29,867 bases of DNA from JAVJSU01 sp040219275 (GTDB taxonomy: Bacteria; Chloroflexota; Anaerolineae; Aggregatilineales; Phototrophicaceae). Location of the stretch: the NCBI GenBank assembly GCA_040219275.1, contig JAVJSU010000083.1:1-29867 (forward strand), written 5' to 3'. The notes beneath the pieces were generated by a model. It saw only the letters and a list, made by a program, of their open reading frames with translations, searched no databases and was not told where the DNA came from. Positions 7,868 to 19,800 of the stretch are shown here, piece after piece. Each line of letters begins with the position of its first letter. The first letter of the stretch is position 1. Both the position numbers and the translations under genes were made by a program.

Positions 7868-10800
7868 GGAAGGTGAAGTCGAGCACACACTCACTCGCGC
7901 AGGTCACGCCCGACCCGACCACATACGGCGCGTTACTCACGAACCCGTTTGGTCCGGCGACGTAAACTTCATATTTCGTGGCATTCGCGTCCGGTGTCCA
8001 AGTAAACGTGCCAGAGAGCGTCGTCACCACCGCACTCGCCACCGGACTGATCTTGGCGATCACCCCCGGTAATGGTTGATTGACGGTAAAGGTCACCGCA
8101 CCATACCCATCTGCCGCTTCTCCAGCTGACCACGGACCCCAGCCCGCCGCATTACCGCCGCGCACATACCATGTGTACGCACCATTTGCGGGCAGAACTA
8201 TGTTGAGCGCACAACTGCTCGCGCAGGTCACGCCCGAACCGACCACATACGGCGCATAACTTGAGTAGCCATTTGGTCCGACGATAGAGACTTCATATTT
8301 CGTCGCATTGGCATCGTGTGTCCAGTCGAAAACCATATCCGCAACCGGAACAACTTCGCTGGCAGTCGGACCGGTCTTGGCGGTCACACCCGGCAACGGC
8401 TGACCAACCGTGAAGTTCACCACGCCGTAATTATCCGCCGCTTCTCCGGCTGACCACGGACCCCAGCCCGCCGCGCTGTAACCGCGCAGATACCATTGAT
8501 ATGCGCCATTTACAGGCAAAGTGAGCGTGCTTTCGCAGGTGCTCGCACAGGTCACATCCACGCCGACCATCAAGACGCGATCCGACACGAAACCGTTCGG
8601 ACCTAGCACATACGATTGATAATACGTCGCCTCCGCATCCGGTGTCCAACTGAAGGTGACCGTCAAATCATCGAGATTTTGGGCGTTTGTCGGCGCGATT
8701 TTTGCCACCACAGACGGCAAGGTATCGGTCACACTAAACGCTTGAGCGCCGTAGCCATCTGCCGCTTCTCCGGCTGACCATTTGCCCCAGCCTGCCGCAC
8801 TATAGCCGCGCAGATACCACAGATAATCGCCGACATACGGCAGAACGACCTCAACCGAACAATTTGTCGCACAGGTCACAGTTGACCCCACCACATACGT
8901 CACATCGCTGACCCAGCCACTCGGTCCGGTCATATACAGTTGATACTGAGTAGCATCGCCGTCCGGTGTCCACGAGAATTCGACTGTCCCATCCGTCAAC
9001 GCTTGATTTGCTGTCGGTGCGACTTTAGCGATCACGTCAGGAATGGCTGTTGGCGCTGTGAATGTTGTCGGGGTTGACCATGCCCCCGCGCCCGCCGAGT
9101 TAAACGCCTGCACGTACCACGTCCAAGTCCCCGGAACGGATGCTAGCGTCGTGTTCCAGCCGCATGTGCCTGTCGAACAGGTCACTTCGCCGCGCAGAAC
9201 GCCGCTTGCCACACCGTTGGGATCGACCAGATACAAATTGTAACCGGAGACATTCGCGACTTCATTCCACTGGAATTGCATATCGTAGTCGGTGTTTTCA
9301 CCCTCCAGCGGGAAGGTTTTGGTCACTGCTCCCGGCAAAGTCGAATTCACCGTAAAGCTCATGCCACCGGACCACGGCGTTGCTTGATTGTCTTTCCAAC
9401 CGCGCACGTAAAATGTATACGCGTCATTCGGCAGACGGTAACTTTCGCGCAGAGTCGTCGCGTCGAGTTGACATTGCGTGCCGTTGCAATAGCCCGTATC
9501 CGAGACCACTTCGTTGATGATTTGTGAACCGGAGCTATTTGCTACATACAGATAGTAATATTCCGCGCCGGCGATGTCCGTCCATGTGTAAAGTGGGTTG
9601 CCGAGCGGTAAATTCACTGTGCCGTTCGGAGAAATCGGCGATGGGTATGTCGCATTAATTGTAAATGCACCCGATCCGGCGTAGCCACCTGTCCCGCCTG
9701 TACTGTACCCGCCCGACCCATAGCTTCGTATATAGAGCTGATACTGCATACCATTAGCGAGTTCGACGGGCGACATCAGCGAACAGTTTGCACCATTTAC
9801 AGCACCGCACGCTTCTGCACGGGTGAACCATTGATCGAACATAGGTGTTCCAGCAGAGGTTTGCAAATACAGATTGAAGTAACTCGTATTGATCGCATTG
9901 CCTGAAAGTGTCCAGTTGAATGTCGGCTTCAGGTTGTCTAATCCGGTAGTCGCGCCGAGTGTCACCAAGCCCGGCGGCGGTGCATTGAGTGTAAAGTTCA
10001 TCGGTCCGACCCACACACCACCCGCTTCACGCACATACCATTGATGCGCCCCGTTCGTCAGGCGATTAGCTTCTGCGAGGGTCGTCAGGTCGATGGAGCA
10101 GATTGTGCCGTTGCAGATGTCTGTGCGTGAAACTGTCGGGTTGATAATCTGTGTGCCATCAACACGCGCCACATACAATTCGTATTGTGTGGCGTTTGTC
10201 TCGCGCCATTGATATGTTAAATTGCCATACCCATCTGTAACCGTTCCAATTGGACTCAATTGCGTAAGTTGGCTAGGCAAAACAACCGTTTCCACAATTA
10301 CACTGTTATTATTCAAATTTGGATCAGAAATTTCAGAGCTAACCGTACCTGTGATAACGACATTACCCACAGATTGTGTAATCATGGTCACTATTAGAGC
10401 AGATGTTAAATTACTTTCCATGGCTCCTAATGAACAAATCACAGTTGGATTAGAGATTTCACAATTCTGTGGCATTGTAATGTTGGTGGTATTCAACCCC
10501 TGGAAATTAAATGTAACCTCCTCAGGTTCAGCTAATCCTGCATTATGGATGGTCGCCACAAAGGTTACTTCATTTCCGACAACGATTTCTGGATGGGATG
10601 TTATTAAGGTTAATTGCAAATCAGCAGAGGGACAGACATCGGTCTCAACTGAAACATAATCATAATCACTGTTCCTTATAGGATTTTTTGAGCGTGCCAG
10701 TAGCCTATAACCATAAGATTGTGAACACTGTGCAGAGTCATCCGTATAAGATGTCGAATCTACGGGGAGTGCCGCAACTAAGGTCCATGTTGCATTATCT

Positions 10801-13800
10801 ACACTGCGTTCAAGTACATAGTCTGTTTCAACCTGAGAATTATCATCCCATGTCAAACGCACGAGCGTAGTGCCCGATTCTTCCACCGTAAGATTAGTTG
10901 GCTGGCATAAGTTTGATATTCGCGCTGTTACAGGAGGCGAATAATCTGAATACAAATTCTGAGCCTGGTTAATCGCCCTCAAACGATAGCTAAATTGAGA
11001 CTCGCAGGTTAGATTAGCATGGGTGAAATTATTGGAAGAGGCATCAAGCGTTTCCAAAAGTGTCCAATCATCCACCCCACTTTCAGAAAACTCTATCTCT
11101 ATGTTTGTCGCTAATTCAGATTTGTTAGCCCAGTCAAGCCTAATTGATACCTCATCCGGATCGGCAATCAACGCTACGGGTGCACAAAGGTTTGGCACCA
11201 TTGCGGTAATGGCAGATGAGTACAAAGAGAAGCGCCCATCAGTCTCTCTAAATGCGCGAACACGGTATGTACTGGTCTCACACAGAGGGGCATTATCAAT
11301 ATATGACGTGCTGTTTGCATTAACTTCAGCAATTTGTTGCCATGTATTCGATCCGCTTGCAGATCGCTCAATATGATAGGCGCTTTCATCTGCGGCATTA
11401 TCCACCCATATCAATTCAATTTGCGTTACAGATGTTGAAGAAATTGTGAGTTCGGAGGGCGCAGTGGGACTATCATCATCAACAACCAGCATACACCGCG
11501 AGAATTCCGATGTGCCACTATACAACCCCGTTCCAGTTGCTGTAACAGTCACATATTGCCCCTGTTGCAAATTCGCGGCAATACCCGTAAAGCTCCCATT
11601 TCCATTTGTATCTGTCGTAACATTGACCGATCCCAAATAGAGTTCGCCTTCACCAAAACCCGATGCGTCACAGACAGTGTTCGCATATAAATCAACGCGA
11701 TATGTGCTATTCGCGGCGCTATTTAACGATCCGGCAATTGTCGTAGTGCCATTATTGAGCGTTGCACTTGTCAGGATCGGATAATTTTGAACACCGTTCC
11801 CGCCAGTATCGGCATCCATAGGATCATTTCTCGTCACACCAAATTCATCACTGGGATCATACAAAACACATGAAGTACAGTAGGTATTGAATTGCAGATT
11901 AATGCCAAGTCCGCCATTATTTATGATAACATTACCCACAATGTTATTATTAGAATAATTGGTGGACGAGACGATAACACCATCCTGAGCACTATATGAG
12001 ACGATATTCCCCTCGCCTGGGTTCATCCCACCGATGAGATTATCTGACCCGCTGATATAAATGCCGTGAGACGGATTACCCAATGCCTCACCATTCATAT
12101 TGACACCCACATAGTTGCCTTGAACGATAGATGCAGAACCCAGACTAATACCACCTGTCGTCACATTGCCAGCATCAACGCCACCAATAATGTTATTCTG
12201 CGCGTTGGAACTAATGCCCATGTTTGCACGCAAGGTATTCAGTCCCGTGACATCTGTACCGATAAAATTACCCTGAACGGTATTTGTGCCATTGTTCAGG
12301 TGAATACCACTCACGATAATATTGCGTTCGGAAGGCTCACTGCCACCAATCAGGGAGTTCGTCGTCCTCAGGTAGATTCCCGTAAGAATATTATCCAATG
12401 AAATCATGCCAGTGGTATCTGTACCCACATAGTTGCCTTGAATGGTGACATTATTCCCACCACCATTCAAGCCACTAATGTTATAGGTGAAATTCCCTGA
12501 GATAACATTTCTGGCTTCCGGTGTATTGCCACCAATCAGCAGTCCGTCATTGTTGCCGAGGTAAATGCCACTGTTTGCACCACTAACGCTCCCGTTCCTT
12601 AAAACTTGCGTCCCTGTGACATCTAGCCCAACCATATTTCCGGCAATGATACTGTTTGTTAATGTCACATTCAGCCCATGTCCGCGATTACCGGAGAACA
12701 AATTACATGCGCCAGTACAGGCTCCATCCGGCGTGACATCGGTTGTTCCTCCAATGAGGACGTTTGCCCCAATGACAATAGCACCTCTCGGAACTACTCC
12801 CACAGCATTGACATGAGTGACTGCAACAGTCCCCGTTACATCAGTCCCAACGAAATTACCCTGTATAACGTTATTATCCCCGACTATGGTCATGCCAATG
12901 CTAAAATTGCCGGAAATTAGGTTGCGTTCTTGCGGTGTTACTCCGCCAATGACGTTGTCTGGACTGTCAAGATCAATACCTTTATCTCCATTGGGTAGCG
13001 CCTCCGTACCGTTGACATTCGTACCGATGTAATTCCCGACAAGGGTATTACCACCGCCTGTGCGAATATAAATACCATTCCGCTTGAACCGATTGATGAC
13101 AAAGCCGCGAATGGTCGTTCCACCACCGGTGATATGAAGACCGTTTGTATTATTGCCTGCCAGACTACCATTAAGCTCAATAATGGGAACGCCCGCAAAG
13201 CCCGCCTGTGACCAACCATCAAGAATGACAGGATCAGTAATTTGAGGTAATGGGGAGCGCGGCTGAATGGTAAATGGCGCATCCCCTAAAAGATTAAATT
13301 GAATCGTGTTTTCACCCGCCTGTGTGTTCGCCGTATTTAGGGCTTCACGCAATGAGCAATGTAACAGCCCACAGATGCCATCATTGCCATCATCCGTAAA
13401 CGTCACCGTTAATACGGGTCCGCTTTGAATCTCATCAACCAAAAATGACAATACAAACGGGACATCCGCCGTATTGATGTTGCCATCACCGTTTAGAGGA
13501 TTGCCATAAACATCTTCAAGAGATGTGCAAATTCCAAGACGATAGTAACCGATAGGAAGGGGAGATCCACCATTCAAGCTAAGTAGTGCCTGATTCGTGT
13601 CTCCATCATAAGTAATACTGTTAAGGAGGGATGCTGTATCATCGCCAGTTAGCGAACCACACACATCACTATTGAAGATATTATCCGCACCCGCCTCAAT
13701 CAATTGATAATTTGCCGGATTAGTTACATCCGCTGATTCAGTATCGCCAGCCGGATTAAACATGGGTTCGGTGAACCGTACTATGATCTGAGTGACATCG

Positions 13801-16800
13801 ATGATCACGCCTTCACCTTCAGTCAATACGCCGTCGCTCGTAGCTTCAACCGTACTTACATACAGCACACCCGGCTCAATCACTTCAAGCCCCGGACGAT
13901 ATTCAACTGCACCGATATCGCATTTTGGACCAACCGGGCGCGGTGATCCTTGCTGGTCACCACCGCCAAAACCGCAAAGGCTCGTACCCTCATAGTCATA
14001 TGGTATAACGTTAATCACCGGACTATTCGGCAAAGGTTCATGGGTAGGACCAAAACCACCATTGGCTTGTAATTCGCCCAGTAGCGGGTCTACACCAATG
14101 ATGCTTGTTGTCCAATCACCGCGATTTTGGAAATTGGTCGGCAAAACCCCGATAAAATTATAACCATCAGAAAACGCGGTAACTGGAATATCGCCATTCG
14201 TGTTGCCATAGCTGACTACTCCCCGCATCCGTATCTGAGTATTTGTTGATATCGCATTGTCGTTATTCAACAATGTTAAGTAGCTGAGGAACAGATCACT
14301 ATTTGCGGCTGATTCGTAATAAATCGCAAGCGTATTGTTACTAAACGTTGAATTACTGATGCCCGCCTGCACACCTGTATAGGAGGCACGGGTATATAGG
14401 GCGGTGCCATTATTTGTAAAAGTCGTCCGCGAAATACGAAGCGTGCCATTCGTCTCAATAGCACGTTGTGGATGGTTCTGTACAAGGCTATCATAAACAT
14501 CCAACGTGGCAAGACTGCTGGTGTAGATCGCCGCTTTTTCGGACGCACTCACATTATTTTGGACGATCACATGGTCAAGGTGAACCTCTGCATAGGAAGC
14601 GGCATAGAGAGCACTACCAGTATTTGGCGATGCGCTTGCAATGACCTGCCCATTTTGTAAGGTGACATCAGAAAGATTGAATTCTGCACCATATGCCACA
14701 GAGAAGATACGCGCCAGATTATTGCCATCAATGATGGTCGTTGCCGCATCTTCGCCTTCAATGGTGACCGCGTTAGTAATGTTAATCTGCTGGGCTTGTG
14801 TGAATGTATAATGCCCCGCTGGTAAGGTCACCGTTCCATTTGCCATCTGATTCGCTTCATATACGGCATCACGTAGTGAACAGTGAATCACCCCGCACAG
14901 ACCATCAAAATCGTCCTCGGTTGTATTGACGATCAACGGTTCAGAAGGCGCGTCTGCTACTGACAATATTGTAGAAGCCTCGTTTGCAATATATTGGACG
15001 GAGGCATTGATGACATTTGCTGTTATCTCAAGATGCTGTCCTTCTGTTCCTTCATCGACCCAAAAGTATATTCTTTGAGTCAGCGTATTTATGAAATCAT
15101 TCAGGGCAATGATGCCAGTTTCAGGGTCGTAAGCCGTATATGGACTGCTACTATGTCCGTCATAGGTTAACCCCTCTGGTACGATGAGTTGTATCTCAGC
15201 ATAATCGACTAAATTATCACTATAATTTCCTGCAATAATGGTCAGATAAATTCTTTCGCCGGGTTGAGGAGTGCCTGAACTTCTCGTGATGTTCAGGTTA
15301 AATTTAGCACCATCTACCACGACAAGCATCAGCGCCTCATCATTTTCCGGAATTGAATCCGGTTCACTACTTTGCAGAATTCGTGAGTAAATGTGATGGG
15401 TTTGCCCGATCATACTTTCGCCAATTTCCGCGTTAATCGTCAATGTGACGCTTGTAAACGGTTCAATTTGGTCGATATTCCAGTACCACTCTTCGTTGAT
15501 GGTAAACGTCCCCGGTCCTTGATGAGAGACATATTGAAGACCTACAGGCAAACCAATCGGGTTACCCATGAAGGCTTGAACAGCATCAGATGCAAAAGGT
15601 CCGTTGTTTGTGATGGTCATCTCAAAAGTTGCTGTATCACCAGATTGGTATAAGTCTTGTGATGGAACGAGCGTTATGGATAAATCTGCACCGGCGACCT
15701 GAAGGCTCTCCTCAGCGTAGTCATTGTCAGGGTTGTTATCGCCACGATCAGCACTGATGATTTCTGATGACAGCGTAAATGGTTGACCGCCGCGATTGTT
15801 CGCCACTAACAAGTTCAACTGAAGGGTTGCTGTATCACCTGCCGCAATCGTATCAATGTGCCATACCGCATTATTGTAGGTGCCGTCGCCGCTAGCAGAT
15901 TGATAAATGACCTGTGATGGCAAGGCAATAGACACGAAAACATTATTCACATCCAGACTAGTGGCATTTTCAACCGTTATCATTGTGGTGAAGCTATCAC
16001 CGGAGGCTGGAGTTAATTGACTGACATTGATGCCAATTGCGAGATCAGCTGGATTAACGAATGCTGTAAATTCCGCCCTATTATTGCTGGAATCAAAGTC
16101 GTACAAAGGAGCGTTCGCTATGGCTTCAAAAACGCTGACATCGGCATCTGTTCCAGCATCAACTTGCATGGTCATATTTAATGCGGCAGATGCGCCCACT
16201 TCTAACTCCGCAATCGTCCATTGACCGCCCACCAACGCCCCGTCACTATCTTCAGCGATTAAGGTTAAGCCCTGTGGGTAAACCAGCGCCACTGTTGTCA
16301 ATAATGCAACATCCGGACCATTGTTAGTGACATTTACGGTGAAATTTACAATCTCATTTTCACTAACAGCTTGTGTCATCGGCGTAATAGCTACGGCAAT
16401 ATCGCTCGCAGGTACAATATCTAAGGTGAATTCACGCACATTGTTGGCAACAGGATCACCTGTATCGCTAGACGCTATGGCAGAAATAATAAGTTGTTGT
16501 TCGGCTATGCCAGCATCGATTTCAATGACCAATATTATTTCTGACTGTTCATTGAGATCCAATGTACCAACCGACCATGAGCCGTCCTCAAAAGTGCCAT
16601 CCCCTTCATACGAAATCACACTAAGACCTTCGGGCAAGGGGATGGCTACCGACACATTACTTGAACTGTCGGGACCGCCATTGTGCAATTGTAAATAGAC
16701 TTCCACTTCGCCAGTTGCATAACTGGTTGAAGATGAAATGCTCGTCGTACCATAGAAAAGGTTAGCGCCGCGTACATAAAAATGTACATGATCCACGTTG

Positions 16801-19800
16801 TTTGATACATCCGGATCAATATCACTTAATCCAGTAATTTCGGCAAAAACGTGAGGCGTAGCACTGACCGCAAGTTGCATCACTTCAAGCTCAAAATTGA
16901 GTGTCTTCGTCTCATTGGGTGCAATCGCGTCTATTGACCAGATTCCATCAGCAAATGAACCATCTCCACCGTGATTAAAATAGGTTAACCCTTCATGCGA
17001 TTCAACCGTGATGGCTATGCCGGCAATGGGGTCTGGTCCGTTATTGGTCAGTGTTAAGTTAAATGGAACAATATCCCCTAAATCAGCAATGTGAATCTCC
17101 GTATTGAGATCAATAACGAGATCGCCTAAAGACGGTACAAATTGCGATTCAAACGCGCCTGCATCACATAACGAACCACTAACCAGATCACCATCTACAG
17201 GACGTAAGTATCCACGTTGATCGATGCTCAGGTTGTGGCAGTCTGTTACGAAATCTAATGCGGGACTATTAGGAAGGAGCGCGTGAGTTAGTGTATTTCC
17301 ACCGTAATTGTTAAGGGGTGCAACTAGCGTATCTGTGTTATTAAGGTCGTTAGGATGGTCAAAACCACAGGAGTCGTTGGAGAAAATATTATGCCCCAAT
17401 GACGTGATACTCAGATTACCGCAAGTATAAAGTGTGCGTAAATCCACAATGTTAGCATATGCAATCACCTCGCCGTCGCCATACAATCCCTGTCCGAGAC
17501 TATAAATGGTATTAAATTCAAGCGTTGCGGTTGAATTAGCGGCGACCTGTATTCCAGTGTTTGATCCGGTTGTTCCTGAAAAGGTGCTATTGGACACTTC
17601 AAGTTCGCCGGAACTGTAAATACCACCGTCACCATTGTTGTCAAGGAATGTGCTTTCAGTGACAACAACTCGCCCGAATTTGTTGTTTATAGCGCCCCCG
17701 CCAGAAATAGACGTATTTTCAATAAATTGGCTACGCTCAACAAGTACCCAGTTGGAGGTATTTATGGGCAGACTGCTACTGCCTACATTTGCAATTGCGC
17801 CACCCTCACCGCGATAAATATTATCATTGCCTTCAAAGTAAGAATCACGAATGGTCATTGTGCCGCTGGTTTCAAGACCGGGACCATTATAAATTGCACC
17901 ACCGCTACCAACCACGCTATTGGATACGTGTGCTTTATTCTCTATGAAATCCGTCGACTCAATAAGCACAGTACCACCGAGGTTAAGAATTGCACCGGCA
18001 ACAGGTGAGTTACCCTGCGCCCAATTCGCTAAGAATGCACTATTGCGAATGGTCAAGGTGCCTTCATTATTGTAAATCGCGCCACCACGCCGTGCCCGAT
18101 TGTTATCGAAGGTGCTATTTTCAATCAGTAGGGTACCAGTATTGTAGATTGCCCCGCCAAGATTGTCCGTAATGAAGGATGCTACATAGCCGTCTTCAAG
18201 CGTAATGTCTCGCAAAGTGAGACTGTCACTAACATTAAAGAAACGCATGAAGCTGTTCTTACGCGTAATTATGGAACCGTTCCCCTCAATCACAATATTA
18301 GAGCTAATGGTGGGAAAAGCATTTACACCATCGTATAATGTAGAGACTTCATAAATGCCGTTTTCTGCGAGTGTGATTGTATTTGCACCCGGATTGCAGT
18401 TTTCATTTTGTGCCATCTCAATAGCATAGATGAGCGCGTCGGTATCACCATCGGGGATGTTCCAGTTAGAAAATGTGCTACAGGAGACATTTACGGTTGC
18501 CGATGCTGATGGTTCTGAGGCAATAAAAGGCGTAACCACATATGCTGTGTTTATCATCTCAAGCGGTGCAACAGTTGCGGATGAAACCACAGTCAATGTA
18601 AGTACTGCCGTTTCATCCGGGGCGAAACTTTCAATACCCCAGAAACCCGTATCCGCCAAGTAAAAACCACGCGTCGCTGAAGAGGAGACATACGCCATCT
18701 GTTCGTTCATTGGGTCATAGATAAAGGCTGTCGGAAGGTGCATTCCAGATGTATTGGTGACTTCGATGGTAAAGGTATAGGGTTCATCCGCCATAGGAGT
18801 GGCATTATCTACCGTCTTAGAAATGCTAAAATTGCCGGAACGCATTTCTAATGGACCGATGTCACATGCGGCAATCGTATCACCATCACTATCGAACGGA
18901 CGGGAGAAACCGCGTTGATCCTCTGTGATTTGGGTGCATTCTTCGGCAGGTATTACATCAACCCATGTGCTAGTCGGTATGAGATTTCCCGTTACGACTG
19001 TGCCACCAGTATACGTGAGTGGCGCAAATACAAGATCGGCGCTAAATAGGTCTGTTGCCGAATTAATTTCTGGGCACGTTGCATTTGATGCCCTGTCAAA
19101 GCGATTGTAACCGGTCGAAACTGCATTGGTTGATCCATCACATAACGAGACCGTCGTGTTATTGTTATTTGCGACTAAATTCGCGCGGAGTTGTATAGGT
19201 TGGCGTGCAAAAAATAGCACTGTGCCGTTTGGACCTCGAACGTCGGTAATCAGGTTGTGTGAAATCGTGAAAGAATCTTCCACGCTACCGAGCGTAGAAT
19301 TTTCGAACAGGCTTCCGTTTGACGAGAGATTTACGTTATAGATGGTATTGTTTGTGAAGGTCGCATCTCCGGTGGAACGGTAAATGATTGCGCCCCGTGC
19401 TCCGCTAATATCTTCAAATGTCGACTGGTTGATCTCAACATTTTCACCTACAGAATAGACAATACCGCCTTCACCTTTGGTTGATGCCGAGTATACGTAA
19501 ACACGGTTAAGTGCTACGGAACCGCTGTTAAATACAATACCCCCCCGGACATAATTACTTGATCCAGAAGATAGCTTTGCAAAATAGATGGTCACGTCGT
19601 TTAAGGTTAACGATCCTGAATCTTGCACCACAAAGTAACGATATGAGGCAGAGGGATTGGTACGCAAGAATGTTGCGCCATTGCCATTAATAATGACATC
19701 ACGTTCGATATAAGGAAATGCGGTAGCACCTAAAGAAGACGCGCCTACATAGGGTGAGGAAATGTTATATCCCCCTGGCGTGAGATTTATCACTGCTGAT

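Noticed and set aside
7700..9100. Regularly repeated DNA that might be a CRISPR or satellite array.
   Set aside because: Repeats are ~325 bp, coding and in frame with the giant protein. There are no short identical repeats with unique spacers and no cas genes.
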